Part shown: piece by piece, positions 18,076-26,984 of the stretch
Layout of the letters: every line of letters starts with the position of its first letter
Numbering within the stretch: position 1 is the first letter of the stretch
Origin: Allobosea sp. Tri-44
Lineage (GTDB): Bacteria; Pseudomonadota; Alphaproteobacteria; Rhizobiales; Beijerinckiaceae
DNA: 64,000 nt
Assembly: GCF_004123845.1 (NCBI RefSeq)
Contig: NZ_NBDP01000064.1
Location: forward strand, 124,001-188,000
Direction: 5' to 3'
Translations under genes and position numbers: made by a program
The notes under the pieces: model-generated
Told to the model about the DNA's origin: nothing
The model's database searches: none
Seen by the model: only the letters and a program-made list of their open reading frames with translations

Positions 18076-18759
18076 ATGCGCATTCTCGCGATAGACACCG
18101 CGCTCGGCGCCTGTTCGGCTTGCGTCCTCGACGCCGGCGAGCTTGCTCCGGTGGCAATCGAGCAGACCGCCATGGAGCGCGGCCATGCCGAGGCGCTGAT
18201 GCCGATGATCGAGCGCGTCATGGGCAAGGCGGAAGGCGGCTTCTCCTCGCTCGACCGCGTCGCCGTGACCATCGGCCCTGGGAGCTATACCGGCCTGCGC
18301 GTCGGCATCAGCGCCGCCCGGGCGATCGCGCTCGCTGCCGGCATCCCCGCAGTCGGCATTTCGACGCTAGCTGCGAGTGCAGCGCCCTTCATCGGCCGCG
18401 AGGGCGGACGCGTCGTCGCCGCTGCGGTCGATGCCAGGCACGGCCAAGTCTGGTTCCAAGCGCTGAATGCGCACGGCAAGCAGCTGGTTTCGATTCGCCA
18501 GGTCAACCATCGCGACGCTGCCCGCGCCATCGGAGCGGGTCCGGTTTCGCTGGTCGGCTCGGCCGCGCTCGCCGTCGCCAACGAGGCCTGGGCGATCGGG
18601 CTCGACGCATTGGTCGTCGACGATGCCAGGGCGCCGGACGTGATCTGGGTGGCCCGGCTCGGTCTGATCGCCGATCCCGAGAGCGCGCCGCCACGCCCGC
18701 TCTACCTTAAGGCGCCGGAAACGACGCCGCAGGACCGCGCCCGGCTGCCGCGGCGCTAG
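18076..18759 (+). CDS. tsaB: tRNA threonylcarbamoyladenosine biosynthesis protein TsaB
   Basis: TsaB is a non-catalytic partner of TsaD in the complex that adds threonylcarbamoyl to A37 of ANN-decoding tRNAs. The 227-residue ASKHA-fold protein shows MRILAIDTALGACSACVL, ERGHAEALMPMIERVM, and VTIGPGSYTGLRVGISAARAIA, the standard TsaB signatures. It is 6 nt upstream of rimI, the usual pairing. Confidence 0.95.
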   Translation: MRILAIDTALGACSACVLDAGELAPVAIEQTAMERGHAEALMPMIERVMGKAEGGFSSLDRVAVTIGPGSYTGLRVGISAARAIALAAGIPAVGISTLAASAAPFIGREGGRVVAAAVDARHGQVWFQALNAHGKQLVSIRQVNHRDAARAIGAGPVSLVGSAALAVANEAWAIGLDALVVDDARAPDVIWVARLGLIADPESAPPRPLYLKAPETTPQDRARLPRR

Positions 18760-18765
18760 ACCACG

Positions 18766-19263
18766 ATGAGCTGGCTCCAATCCCTGTTCAGGCGCCGGCC
18801 AGCGACGGGTCGGACCGGGCCGCTCGACGTCCGTCATGCCAGGCAGGTCGCAGCCCTGCACCATCAGGGTGGCTTCGCGAGGCACTGGGACCCCAGTGAA
18901 TGCGCGGCGCTGCTCGCCGACCGCGCGGTCGTCAGCGAGGGTGTGTTCACCGGCAGTGCCAGCGAGCCCTGCGGCTTCGTGATGTCGCGGATCGCAGCCG
19001 ACGAAGCAGAAATCCTCAGCATCGTCGTCGGCGGCGCCAGGCGCCGATCCGGACTCGGGCAGGCGCTGCTCGCCGCCCATCTGGCGCAGTTGGCGGCGCG
19101 TGGCACGACACGGCTCTTCCTCGAGGTCGAGGAGGGCAATGCGCCGGCGATCGCCCTCTATCGCCGGCTGGGCTTCGAGACCGTCGGTCGCCGCGAGGGC
19201 TATTATCCGAAGCCGGACGGCAGCCGCACCGCCGCGCTGGTCATGCGGCGCGATCTCGGTTGA
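18766..19263 (+). CDS. rimI: Ribosomal protein S18-alanine N-acetyltransferase, RimI-type GNAT
   Basis: RimI acetylates the N-terminal alanine of ribosomal protein S18 and related substrates. The 165-residue protein has the GNAT core: EILSIVVGGARRRSGLGQALLAAHL (acetyl-CoA loop RRSGLG), LFLEVEEGNAPAIALYRRLGFETVGRREGYY. The LEVEExNxxAxxLYxxxGF motif is characteristic of RimI. Its position directly after tsaB supports the call. Confidence 0.9.
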   Translation: MSWLQSLFRRRPATGRTGPLDVRHARQVAALHHQGGFARHWDPSECAALLADRAVVSEGVFTGSASEPCGFVMSRIAADEAEILSIVVGGARRRSGLGQALLAAHLAQLAARGTTRLFLEVEEGNAPAIALYRRLGFETVGRREGYYPKPDGSRTAALVMRRDLG

Positions 19264-19359
19264 GTCTCCTCGCGCCGGCGGCGTAGACGGCCGTCAGAGG
19301 TGCGACTATAGCCGGTGCCGCACTAGCGGGGCGCCAACGCAGAGAATGAACGGCTCAGC

Positions 19360-20157
19360 ATGAAAGGCCTCCGTCCCGGCGCCATGGTTCGGCTCGCGCT
19401 GCTTGTCCTCGGCACGCTCATCCTGATTCCGCCGCAGCTCGTCGCAATGCGCCTCGGGCGGCCGTTCTATTTCACCCGCTTGTTCCAGAAACTGGGCTGC
19501 CGCTGCTTCGGCGTGCGCATCAGCACGCGCGGTGCGGCTCCGCCGACCGGACAGGGCGGGTTGATCGTCGCCAACCACACTTCCTGGCTCGACATCCCCG
19601 TCATCGGCACGACCGGTCCGCTCTCCTTCGTCGCCAAGGCCGAGGTCGCGACCTGGCCGGTAGTCGGCTGGCTCTCGACGCTGCAGCGCACCGTCTTCAT
19701 CGACCGGATGCGCCGCGGCGCCACTGCCGGCGTCGCCAGCGAGATGGGCCGCCGCCTACAGGACGGGCAGTGTGTCGTGCTTTTCGCCGAAGGCACCACC
19801 GGCGACGGGACACGCGTCCTGCCGCTTCGCTCCTCGCTGCTCGGGGCAGCTCACGAAGCCGTGCGCGGTGCCGACGAGGCCGAGACCACGGTCTATCCGC
19901 TCTGCGTCACCTATACGGGTTTTCACGGGCTGCGCGGCGGGCGGGCCGAGCGCTCGGCGCTATCCTGGTACGGCGACACCGAACTCGCGCCGCATTTCCA
20001 GGCGATGATCAATTCCGGCGCCATCGATGTCGAGCTCGCCTGGGGCGAGCCAATTCGGATGGGCCGCAAGCTCTCGCGCAAGGAGGCGACCCGCCTCGCC
20101 GAGATTTCGATCCGGCGGGCGCGTCAGGAGGCCGTCACCGGCCGGTCACGCACCTGA
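19360..20157 (+). CDS. 1-acyl-sn-glycerol-3-phosphate acyltransferase family (PlsC/OlsA-like)
   Basis: This 265-residue membrane-associated acyltransferase has an N-terminal hydrophobic helix (residues 9-28) and the catalytic NHTSWLD (HX4D) motif near residue 71, a substrate motif VFIDRMRRG and FAEGTTGDG. It transfers acyl groups to lysophosphatidate or, in the rhizobial OlsA branch, to lyso-ornithine lipid. Its position between rimI and miaB is typical of rhizobia, where the resident gene often encodes the ornithine-lipid enzyme. The sequence alone does not separate the two substrates. Confidence 0.9.
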   Translation: MKGLRPGAMVRLALLVLGTLILIPPQLVAMRLGRPFYFTRLFQKLGCRCFGVRISTRGAAPPTGQGGLIVANHTSWLDIPVIGTTGPLSFVAKAEVATWPVVGWLSTLQRTVFIDRMRRGATAGVASEMGRRLQDGQCVVLFAEGTTGDGTRVLPLRSSLLGAAHEAVRGADEAETTVYPLCVTYTGFHGLRGGRAERSALSWYGDTELAPHFQAMINSGAIDVELAWGEPIRMGRKLSRKEATRLAEISIRRARQEAVTGRSRT

Positions 20158-20251
20158 GCCAGATTCGCATCGGCTGCGGACTGTTGCGGCCCGGATATTG
20201 CGTAGTTGCGAGCGGCGGCGATATGATTCCCATCCTTGCGGCGGTTGGGAT

Positions 20252-20284
20252 AAGGAGACGCGGTTGAGGCCGGATCAGCGTTGA
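20252..20284 (+). promoter_or_regulatory. Six-codon leader ORF coupled to miaB
   Basis: AAGGAG (20252-20257) is followed after 6 nt by TTG (20264), giving TTG AGG CCG GAT CAG CGT TGA. The TGA (20282-20284) overlaps the miaB ATG (20284-20286). The miaB ATG itself has no good ribosome-binding site at normal spacing. The arrangement suggests ribosomes load at the leader and re-start at miaB. Use of the TTG start is inference. Confidence 0.4.
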
Positions 20285-21639
20285 TGAAGAAAGTCCACAT
20301 CAAGTCCTATGGCTGCCAGATGAACGTCTATGATGGCCAGCGCATGGCCGACGTCCTCGGTCAGCAGGGCTATGTCGAGACTGCGACGCCTGATGATGCC
20401 GACCTCATCCTGCTCAACACCTGCCATATCCGCGAGCGGGCGGCGCACAAGGTCTATACCGAACTCGGCAAGCTGCGCGACCTCAAGCGCGAGCGGAAGG
20501 CGCAGGGGCGCGAGACCACGCTCGTCGTCGCCGGCTGCGTCGCGCAGGCGGAAGGGGCCGAGATCCAGCGGCGCCAGCCAGCGGTCGACCTCGTCATCGG
20601 CCCGCAGACCTATCACCGCCTGCCGGCGCTGCTCGCACAGGCAAAGAGCGGCCGCGTCGTCGACACCGATTTGCCGCCCGAGGACAAGTTCGGCCATTTG
20701 CCGGCGCCCAAGCCGGCGGTGATCCTGGCGCGCGGCATCTCGGCCTTCGTCACCGTGCAGGAAGGCTGCGACAAGTTCTGCGCCTTCTGCGTCGTGCCCT
20801 ATACCCGCGGCGCCGAGTTTTCTCGTCCCGTCACGCAGGTGATCGCCGAGGTCAAGCGGCTGGCGGAAGCCGGCGTGCAGGACGTCTCGCTGCTCGGCCA
20901 AAACGTCAACGCCTATCATGGCGAGGGGCCGGATGGCGGCGTCTGGACCCTGGCGCGATTGATGCACCGCATCGCCGAGGTGCCGGGCATCGCACGCATC
21001 CGCTACACCACCAGCCACCCGCGCGACATGGACGACGAGCTGATCGCCAGCCATCGCGACCTGCCGCAGGTGATGCCGTTCCTGCATCTGCCGGTACAGG
21101 CGGGCTCCGACCGGGTCCTCGCAGCGATGAACCGCAAGCATACCGGCGACGAGTATCGCCGGCTGATCGACAGGATCCGCGCCGCGCGGCCGGATATTGC
21201 GCTTTCCTCCGACTTCATCGTCGGCTTCCCAGGCGAGAGCGATGCGGATTTCGAGGAGACGCTGCGGCTGATCGCCGATGTGCGCTTCGCCTCGGCCTAT
21301 TCGTTCAAGTACTCGCCGCGCCCCGGAACGCCTGCGGCCGAGCTCGCCGAGCAGATCCCGCTCGCCGTGATGGACGAGCGGCTGCACCGGTTGCAGGCGC
21401 TGGTCGAGGACCACCGGCAGGCCTTCAACCACGCCATGGTCGGGCGCACGGTCGAAATCCTGATCGAGCGCACAGGCCGGCATCCCGGCCAGCTCGCCGG
21501 CAAGACGCCCTATATGCAGGCCGTGCAGATCGAAAGCACGACACATCGTATCGGTGACCGCATCATGGTGGAGATCGAGCGCGCCGGGTCGAATTCGCTG
21601 TTCGGCCGCGCTGTCGAGCGGCCGGACCTGGCCGCCTGA
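20284..21639 (+). CDS. miaB: tRNA-2-methylthio-N6-dimethylallyladenosine synthase
   Basis: MiaB methylthiolates i6A37 in tRNAs that read UNN codons. The 451-residue protein has the N-terminal cluster cysteines (SYGCQMNVYD, LNTCHIRE, VAGCVAQ), the radical-SAM CDKFCAFC motif with VQEGCDKFC, and a C-terminal TRAM domain ending in SNSLFGRAV. ATG 20284 gives the standard KKVHIKSYGCQ start. It heads the run miaB-phoH-ybeY-tlyC-lnt, in which downstream genes overlap by 4 nt. Confidence 0.97.
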   Translation: MKKVHIKSYGCQMNVYDGQRMADVLGQQGYVETATPDDADLILLNTCHIRERAAHKVYTELGKLRDLKRERKAQGRETTLVVAGCVAQAEGAEIQRRQPAVDLVIGPQTYHRLPALLAQAKSGRVVDTDLPPEDKFGHLPAPKPAVILARGISAFVTVQEGCDKFCAFCVVPYTRGAEFSRPVTQVIAEVKRLAEAGVQDVSLLGQNVNAYHGEGPDGGVWTLARLMHRIAEVPGIARIRYTTSHPRDMDDELIASHRDLPQVMPFLHLPVQAGSDRVLAAMNRKHTGDEYRRLIDRIRAARPDIALSSDFIVGFPGESDADFEETLRLIADVRFASAYSFKYSPRPGTPAAELAEQIPLAVMDERLHRLQALVEDHRQAFNHAMVGRTVEILIERTGRHPGQLAGKTPYMQAVQIESTTHRIGDRIMVEIERAGSNSLFGRAVERPDLAA

Positions 21640-21727
21640 GAGAGTTGGGTTACGTAGCGTACGATGGCGTCGGCGTTGCGATGATTGCTTCTGACTGCGC
21701 CTGTCCGACTCATTCCGAATGGAGACA

Positions 21728-22885
21728 ATGGCTTTGGCCCAGGCCGATCAATTCAACCCGAGAGCCGAGCGCGGCGCACGCCGCGACGAGCCGCTGACGC
21801 GCGAGGGTCTGCCCGGCGCCGAGGTCGAGCTCACCTTCGACAACAACCAGACCGCTGGCCTGGTCTTCGGGCATTACGACCAGAATCTGGCGCATCTGGA
21901 GCGCCGTCTCGGTATCGTCGTCAGCCCGAACGGCAATCACGTCACCATCAAGGGCCCGCGCGAGACCGCCGAGCAGGCGAGCCGCGTGCTGCGGACCCTC
22001 TATGCCCGCGCCAAGACCGGTGCCGCCGTCAATCTCGGTGAGGTCGACGGCGCGATCGAGGAGAGCAATGTGCAGCGCTCGCTCTTTCCCTCCGACAATG
22101 CCGGCAAGGCCGCCTTCGACGCGGTGGTGACACGCAAGCGCGGGCCGGTTCGGGCCCGCAACGCGGCGCAGGATGCTTATCTGCGCCAGCTCAAGCGCCA
22201 TGAGCTCGTGCTCGCCGAGGGCCCGGCCGGCACCGGCAAGACCTGGCTCGCGGTCGGCCATGCCGTCTCGCTGATCGAGCAGGGCGTGGTCGAGCGCATG
22301 GTGCTGTCGCGGCCCGCCGTCGAGGCCGGCGAGCGGCTCGGCTTCCTGCCCGGCGACATGCGCGAGAAGGTCGATCCCTATCTGCGGCCGATCTACGATG
22401 CGCTCAACGACTTCATGGAGCCACGCCATGTCGAGCGCGCTTTGCAGACCGGCATGATCGAGATCGCCCCGCTCGCCTTCATGCGCGGGCGGACGCTGAC
22501 CAACGCCGTCGTGCTGCTCGACGAGGCGCAGAATGCCACCTCGGTGCAGATGAAGATGTTCCTCACCCGCCTGGGCGAGGGCTCGCGGATGATCATCACC
22601 GGCGATCCGTCGCAGGTCGACCTGCCGCCGGGCCAGCGCTCGGGCCTGGTCGAAGCGGTCAGGCTCCTGTCCGGCGTCGAGGGGGTCGGGCACGCCCGCT
22701 TCGAAGAAGGCGACGTGGTGCGCCACGAGCTCGTGCGCCGCATCGTCATGGCCTATGAGGACGCCTCCCGAAGGGAGCGCGACGAGCGCGAAGCCCGCCT
22801 CGCCGCCTTGCCTGCACCGGACGCGCCTGTCGAGGGCGATGCCGACGGGCTGAAGCGCATGCTGTCGCGGGAGCGTCCGCGATGA
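21728..22885 (+). CDS. ybeZ: PhoH family ATPase (YbeZ)
   Basis: This 385-residue protein has an N-terminal domain (VELTFDNNQTAGLVFGHYDQNL) and a C-terminal PhoH NTPase with Walker A AEGPAGTGKTWLAVG and Walker B VVLLDEAQNAT. YbeZ partners with the RNase YbeY in rRNA processing and ribosome quality control. GGAGA precedes ATG 21728 at short spacing; another in-frame ATG at 21719 lacks any ribosome-binding site, so the later start was chosen. It overlaps ybeY by ATGA. Confidence 0.93.
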   Translation: MALAQADQFNPRAERGARRDEPLTREGLPGAEVELTFDNNQTAGLVFGHYDQNLAHLERRLGIVVSPNGNHVTIKGPRETAEQASRVLRTLYARAKTGAAVNLGEVDGAIEESNVQRSLFPSDNAGKAAFDAVVTRKRGPVRARNAAQDAYLRQLKRHELVLAEGPAGTGKTWLAVGHAVSLIEQGVVERMVLSRPAVEAGERLGFLPGDMREKVDPYLRPIYDALNDFMEPRHVERALQTGMIEIAPLAFMRGRTLTNAVVLLDEAQNATSVQMKMFLTRLGEGSRMIITGDPSQVDLPPGQRSGLVEAVRLLSGVEGVGHARFEEGDVVRHELVRRIVMAYEDASRRERDEREARLAALPAPDAPVEGDADGLKRMLSRERPR

Positions 22886-23481
22886 AGGACCGACCTCGAT
22901 CGCGGCGCGCGGCGCCGCGAACCGGGACATCGGAGCCCGCCATAAGCGGGCCTTCGCTCGATATCCGTACCCAGTCGCGACGCTGGCGCGAGGTCGCGGA
23001 CTTGCGGCCTCGTATCGTCGCCGCCGTCGAGGCCGGGCTGGCGCTCGCCCCGGTCAAGACCTTGCCGGGAGCGGAGCTCAGCCTGCTCCTGACCGACGAT
23101 AAGCGCATCCGCATCGTCAACCGCGACTGGCGGGGCTTCGACAAGGCGACCAACGTGCTCTCCTTTCCGGCTGCGCCGCCGGAGAAGATCGCCGCAAGCC
23201 CGGTCATCGGCGACATCGTGCTCGCCTTCGAGACGGTCGCCCGCGAGGCTGAAGCCGAGGAGAAGTCCTTCGGCGATCATCTCAGCCATCTCGTGATCCA
23301 CGGCCTGCTGCACCTTCTCGGCGAAGACCACGAGACCGAGGATCAGGCCGAGCGCATGGAGTCGCTCGAAACCGCGGCGCTCGCCCGGCTCGGCATCGCC
23401 GACCCCTATGCCGGCTCGGACCCGGAACCCATGCAGCCCCGTCCAGCGGCCAAGAACCCGGAAACCCAAACAGCGCCATGA
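22882..23481 (+). CDS. ybeY: Endoribonuclease YbeY
   Basis: YbeY is a zinc metalloprotein needed for 16S rRNA 3' maturation and ribosome quality control. The 199-residue protein carries the metal-binding HLSHLVIHGLLHLLGEDH (three histidines) and NRDWRGFDKATNVLSFP. It has a roughly 25-residue basic extension at the N-terminus and a proline-rich tail beyond the core. Start overlaps ybeZ and stop overlaps tlyC, both by ATGA. Confidence 0.95.
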   Translation: MKDRPRSRRAAPRTGTSEPAISGPSLDIRTQSRRWREVADLRPRIVAAVEAGLALAPVKTLPGAELSLLLTDDKRIRIVNRDWRGFDKATNVLSFPAAPPEKIAASPVIGDIVLAFETVAREAEAEEKSFGDHLSHLVIHGLLHLLGEDHETEDQAERMESLETAALARLGIADPYAGSDPEPMQPRPAAKNPETQTAP

Positions 23482-24470
23482 GCGACGAGTCTCGATCCTC
23501 CTCACCGTCGGAGCCAAGCGGCCGCGGCTTGTCACACTGGCTCGGCCAGTTCCTCGACAAGCTCGGCCTGCGCCAAGGCGGCTCGATCCGCGAGGACATC
23601 ACCGAGGCGCTGGCGCAGAACAGCGGCCAGATCACCGACCTCTCCCCGCAAGAGCGGGCGATGCTCTCCAACGTGCTGAGCCTGCGCGAGCGCCGCGTCG
23701 CCGACGTGATGGTGCCGCGCGCCGACATCATCGCCGTCTCGTCGGAGGCGACGCTCGGCGACCTGCTCGCGCTATTCCGCACCGCCGGCCATTCGCGGCT
23801 GCCGGTCTATGGCGAGACGCTCGACGACCCGCGCGGAATGATCCACATCCGCGACTTCCTCGATTTCATCGCCGCCCGAGCCAAGTCGGGCCGGCGCGCG
23901 CGCGGTGAGGCGGAGGTCAATGCTGGGCCGAGCCTGGGGGCCATCGACCTGTCGATGACGCTGGCCCAGGCCAAGATTCTGCGGCCGGTGCTTTATGTCC
24001 CGCCCTCGATGCCGGCGGTCGATCTCCTGGTCAGGATGCAGGCGACGCGCACCCATATCGCCCTGGTGATCGACGAATATGGCGGCACCGACGGGCTGAT
24101 CTCGATCGAGGACCTGGTCGAGATCGTCGTCGGCGACATCGAGGACGAGCACGACCTCGACGAAGCCCCGGCGATCGCGCCCGCCGGCGAGAACCGCTTC
24201 ATCGCCGATGCTCGCGCTACGCTCGACGAGCTGAAGCAGGCGACGGGGATCGATCTGTCGAGCGCCGAGGTCGCCGAAGAGGTCGATACGCTCGGCGGGC
24301 TGATCGTGACCCTGGCCGGCCGCGTTCCAGTGCGGGGCGAATTGATCCAGGGGCCCGAGGAGCTCGAATTCGAGGTGCTCGACGCCGATCCGCGCCGGGT
24401 CAAGCGCCTGCGCATCCATCGCCGAGACCCGGTCACCGCCGAACCGCCAGCAACGCCGGACGCCGCATGA
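23478..24470 (+). CDS. CBS/CorC-HlyC domain protein (TlyC/CorC family)
   Basis: This 330-residue cytoplasmic protein has two CBS domains (RRVADVMVPRADIIAVS onward and ILRPVLYVPPSMPAVDLLVRMQ), the EYGGTDGLISIEDLVEIVVGDIEDEHD segment, and a C-terminal CorC_HlyC transporter-associated domain (ADARATLDELKQATGIDL). Such proteins are annotated as hemolysin C/TlyC or CorC and are linked to Mg/Co efflux; true haemolysis is doubtful. It has no membrane domain. It is coupled to ybeY and lnt as in many Proteobacteria. Confidence 0.92.
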   Translation: MSDESRSSSPSEPSGRGLSHWLGQFLDKLGLRQGGSIREDITEALAQNSGQITDLSPQERAMLSNVLSLRERRVADVMVPRADIIAVSSEATLGDLLALFRTAGHSRLPVYGETLDDPRGMIHIRDFLDFIAARAKSGRRARGEAEVNAGPSLGAIDLSMTLAQAKILRPVLYVPPSMPAVDLLVRMQATRTHIALVIDEYGGTDGLISIEDLVEIVVGDIEDEHDLDEAPAIAPAGENRFIADARATLDELKQATGIDLSSAEVAEEVDTLGGLIVTLAGRVPVRGELIQGPEELEFEVLDADPRRVKRLRIHRRDPVTAEPPATPDAA

Positions 24471-26065
24471 CAAGCCTGCCGGCGCTGGCCGACCGTGCCA
24501 TCCTCGCCTGGGGCTGGCCGCGCAGACTGATTGCGCTTCTTTGCGGGGCCTGTGGAGCGCTAGCGCTGGCGCCGCTCGACCTCTGGCCGCTGATGGCCGT
24601 GCCGATGACGGCCGCAATCTGGCTGATCGACGGCTCCGTCGCGGAAAGCCGTCGCGGTCGCCTCTGGGCGGCTGCCACGGCGGGCTGGTGGTGGGGCTTC
24701 GGCTATCACCTCGCCGGCTTGTGGTGGCTCGGCGCCGCCTTCCTGGTCGAGGCCGACAAATTCGCCTGGGCGATGCCGCTCGGCGTCGTGGCGCTGCCCG
24801 CCTTCCTGGCGCTCTTCCCGGCATTCGGCTTCATGCTGGCGCGTGCGATCTGGCCCACCGGGGCCGGCCGCATCTTGGTATTGGCCGCCGTGCTGGCCCT
24901 GAGCGAATGGCTGCGCGGCCATATCCTCACCGGCTTCCCCTGGAACGTCTACGGCATGATGCTGGCCGGACCGACCTGGTTCGCCCAGAGCGCCAGCCTG
25001 ATCGGGCTCTACGGACTGACGGCGCTCGCGGTCGCGATCGGCGCGGCGCCGGCAGTGCTCGGCACCGGCGAGGGCGGAGGGGCGCGCTGGCGGGCTCCGG
25101 CGCTGGCGGCCCTGGCGCTCGCCGCCATGGCCGGCTTGGGCGCCTGGCGGGTTCCCGGCGAGCCGGTCGCGGCGGTCAGCGGTGTGAAGCTGCGCCTGAT
25201 GCAGCCGAACCTGCCGCAGGACGCCAAGTTCAGCCCACGCAACAGCGAGATGATCCTGTCGCACTACCTCGCTCTGAGCGATCGCGCGACCAGCCCGGCG
25301 ACGACCGGCGTGCAGGACGCCACGCATCTGATCTGGCCCGAATCGGCCTTCCCTTTCCTGCTCGGGCGCACACCGCAGGCACTGGCACGGATCGCTGCGC
25401 TGCTGCCGCCGAACGCGACGCTGATCACGGGCGCCGCCCGCGCCGGCGAGACCCTGCCGGGCGAGAGCCGGCCGCCGATCTACAATTCGATCCAGGTGGT
25501 GAATGACGAGGGGGTGATCACCGGCAGCTACGACAAGGTGCATCTCGTCCCCTTCGGCGAATACCTGCCGCCCGTCCTCGAACGGCTGATCCGCACCGTG
25601 GGCCTGTCGGAGTTCGTCTCGGTTCCCGGCGGCTTCGCCTCGGGCAGCCGGCGCACGCCGTTGGCAATCCGCGGCCTGCCGCCCGCTGCGGCGCTGATCT
25701 GCTACGAGGTGATCTTTCCGGGCGAGGCGATGCCGAGCGGTCCACGGCCGGGCTTCATCCTCAACCTGACCAATGATGGCTGGTTTGGGCAGACGAGCGG
25801 GCCCTATCAGCATCTCGCCCAGGCGCGCCTGCGCACCATCGAGGAAGGGCTGCCGCTGGTACGCGTCGCCAATACCGGAATCTCGGCGGTCCTCGATCAC
25901 TATGGGCGAATCCGCGCGGCCCTGCCCCTCGGCGAGACGGGCGTCCTCGACACCTCACTGCCGCGGGCAGGGCCGGCTACGCCCTATTCACGCTTCGGCG
26001 ACCTTTTCTTCGCAGGTGTAGTTGCCAGCTTAATGCTCGCTGGAGTATTAATGCGACGACGGTGA
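24467..26065 (+). CDS. lnt: Apolipoprotein N-acyltransferase
   Basis: Lnt adds the third acyl chain to the N-terminal cysteine of lipoproteins at the periplasmic face of the inner membrane. The 532-residue protein has about six N-terminal membrane helices and a nitrilase-fold domain with the Glu-Lys-Cys triad in LIWPESAFPF, SYDKVHLVPFGEYLP and ALICYEVIFPGE. A final hydrophobic helix ends in RR. It overlaps tlyC by 4 nt and ends the operon; the next gene is the first PraR-type regulator, as in the actA(lnt)-phrR order of Sinorhizobium. Confidence 0.96.
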   Translation: MTSLPALADRAILAWGWPRRLIALLCGACGALALAPLDLWPLMAVPMTAAIWLIDGSVAESRRGRLWAAATAGWWWGFGYHLAGLWWLGAAFLVEADKFAWAMPLGVVALPAFLALFPAFGFMLARAIWPTGAGRILVLAAVLALSEWLRGHILTGFPWNVYGMMLAGPTWFAQSASLIGLYGLTALAVAIGAAPAVLGTGEGGGARWRAPALAALALAAMAGLGAWRVPGEPVAAVSGVKLRLMQPNLPQDAKFSPRNSEMILSHYLALSDRATSPATTGVQDATHLIWPESAFPFLLGRTPQALARIAALLPPNATLITGAARAGETLPGESRPPIYNSIQVVNDEGVITGSYDKVHLVPFGEYLPPVLERLIRTVGLSEFVSVPGGFASGSRRTPLAIRGLPPAAALICYEVIFPGEAMPSGPRPGFILNLTNDGWFGQTSGPYQHLAQARLRTIEEGLPLVRVANTGISAVLDHYGRIRAALPLGETGVLDTSLPRAGPATPYSRFGDLFFAGVVASLMLAGVLMRRR

Positions 26066-26175
26066 TCCCATTTGGAACTTTCTTACGGGAAGACCGCCGA
26101 ATGGTCGGTGGCGCCTGGCCTTCAATAGGCCGCCGACAGGTCTGGACGAAGAAAAACTAAGGGGACCGGCGAGCC

Positions 26176-26595
26176 ATGTTGAAGAAAGTACCCAACCCGA
26201 TCGATCGTCATGTCGGCAGCCGCGTCCGGATGCGTCGCATGCTTGCCGGCGTCAGCCAGGAAAGGCTCGGGGAAGCGCTCGGCCTGACCTTCCAGCAGGT
26301 GCAGAAGTACGAGAAGGGCACCAACCGGATCAGCGCCAGCCGTCTGCAGCAGATCTCGAAGATGCTGGGCGTTCCTGTTGCCTTCTTCTTCGACGGCGCT
26401 CCGAACGACGATACCATGGAAAGCGGCTTCGCCGATGCGTCGGCCACGACCTATGTCGCCGATTTCCTCGCCACCAGCGAGGGCGTGCAGCTGACCAAGG
26501 CTTTCGTGCGCATCAAGAACCCGCGCGTGCGCCGCCGGATCGTCGATCTGGTCGATTCGCTCGCCGACCTCCCGGCCGAGACCATCGAGCAATAG
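26176..26595 (+). CDS. praR: PraR/PhrR-type XRE regulator, copy 1
   Basis: This 139-residue DNA-binding protein begins MLKKVPNPIDRHVGSRVRMRRM and has an XRE helix-turn-helix (SQERLGEALGLTFQQVQKYEKG, about residues 27-48), then a helical C-terminal part. It belongs to the rhizobial PraR/PhrR family: PhrR is the low-pH-induced gene beside lnt (actA) in Sinorhizobium, and PraR represses quorum-sensing and attachment genes in R. leguminosarum. Position after lnt is the expected one. A near-identical copy is encoded at 28593-29006, with only 7 changes in the first 76 residues. The gap 26066-26175 contains an imperfect 9-bp inverted repeat (26104-26112 / 26129-26137). Confidence 0.88.
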   Translation: MLKKVPNPIDRHVGSRVRMRRMLAGVSQERLGEALGLTFQQVQKYEKGTNRISASRLQQISKMLGVPVAFFFDGAPNDDTMESGFADASATTYVADFLATSEGVQLTKAFVRIKNPRVRRRIVDLVDSLADLPAETIEQ

Positions 26596-26696
26596 CACTC
26601 GGTTACTCGGAACGCGGTAGCGGACCGGTCAGGCTGGGAGGACCTGACCGGCAAATCTGCCTTGCATATGCGGATGAGAATTGTTCTCGCGCCGCT

Positions 26697-26984
26697 TCAG
26701 TGCAGAACCGGCGCCGCCTCCTGAGTCAGAACAAGCGTGCTCCGACTGATCCGCTGTAGCTGTGGATTGGGATTCACCAGCAGGAAATCCCGGAGCTTCA
26801 CCTGATCCGGCCCCGACATTGAGAGGATCTGGACCGCAAGCCAGAGCTCGTCCGGCAAGTCCATGCGGTAGGCGACATCCACCAGCTCCTGATGCATCGG
26901 TTGGTTACGAAGCAGGTTTGTGAGTAGTCCCAGCGCGTATTCGATCTTGGCGCGGCTGCTGTCGGCATCGTGCTGACTAGCCAT
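26697..26984 (-). CDS. Small protein coupled to luxI, CinS-like candidate
   Basis: This 95-residue protein starts at ATG 26984 with GGAGGA at ideal spacing, inside the 3' end of luxI (8-nt overlap). It is helical (AKIEYALGLLTNLLRNQPMHQELVDVAYRM, then DELWLAVQILSMSG) with no signal peptide or known enzyme motif. I do not recognise the family by sequence. In R. leguminosarum the small protein CinS is coexpressed and translationally coupled with the AHL synthase CinI and relieves repression by PraR. The same position here, beside two praR-type genes, makes an anti-PraR function the leading hypothesis; sequence homology to CinS is untested. Confidence 0.65.
   Translation of the reverse strand: MASQHDADSSRAKIEYALGLLTNLLRNQPMHQELVDVAYRMDLPDELWLAVQILSMSGPDQVKLRDFLLVNPNPQLQRISRSTLVLTQEAAPVLH

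Noticed and set aside
23478..24470. Haemolysin virulence factor
   Set aside because: The TlyC name is historical; CBS plus CorC_HlyC domains and the ybeY-lnt context fit a housekeeping role.
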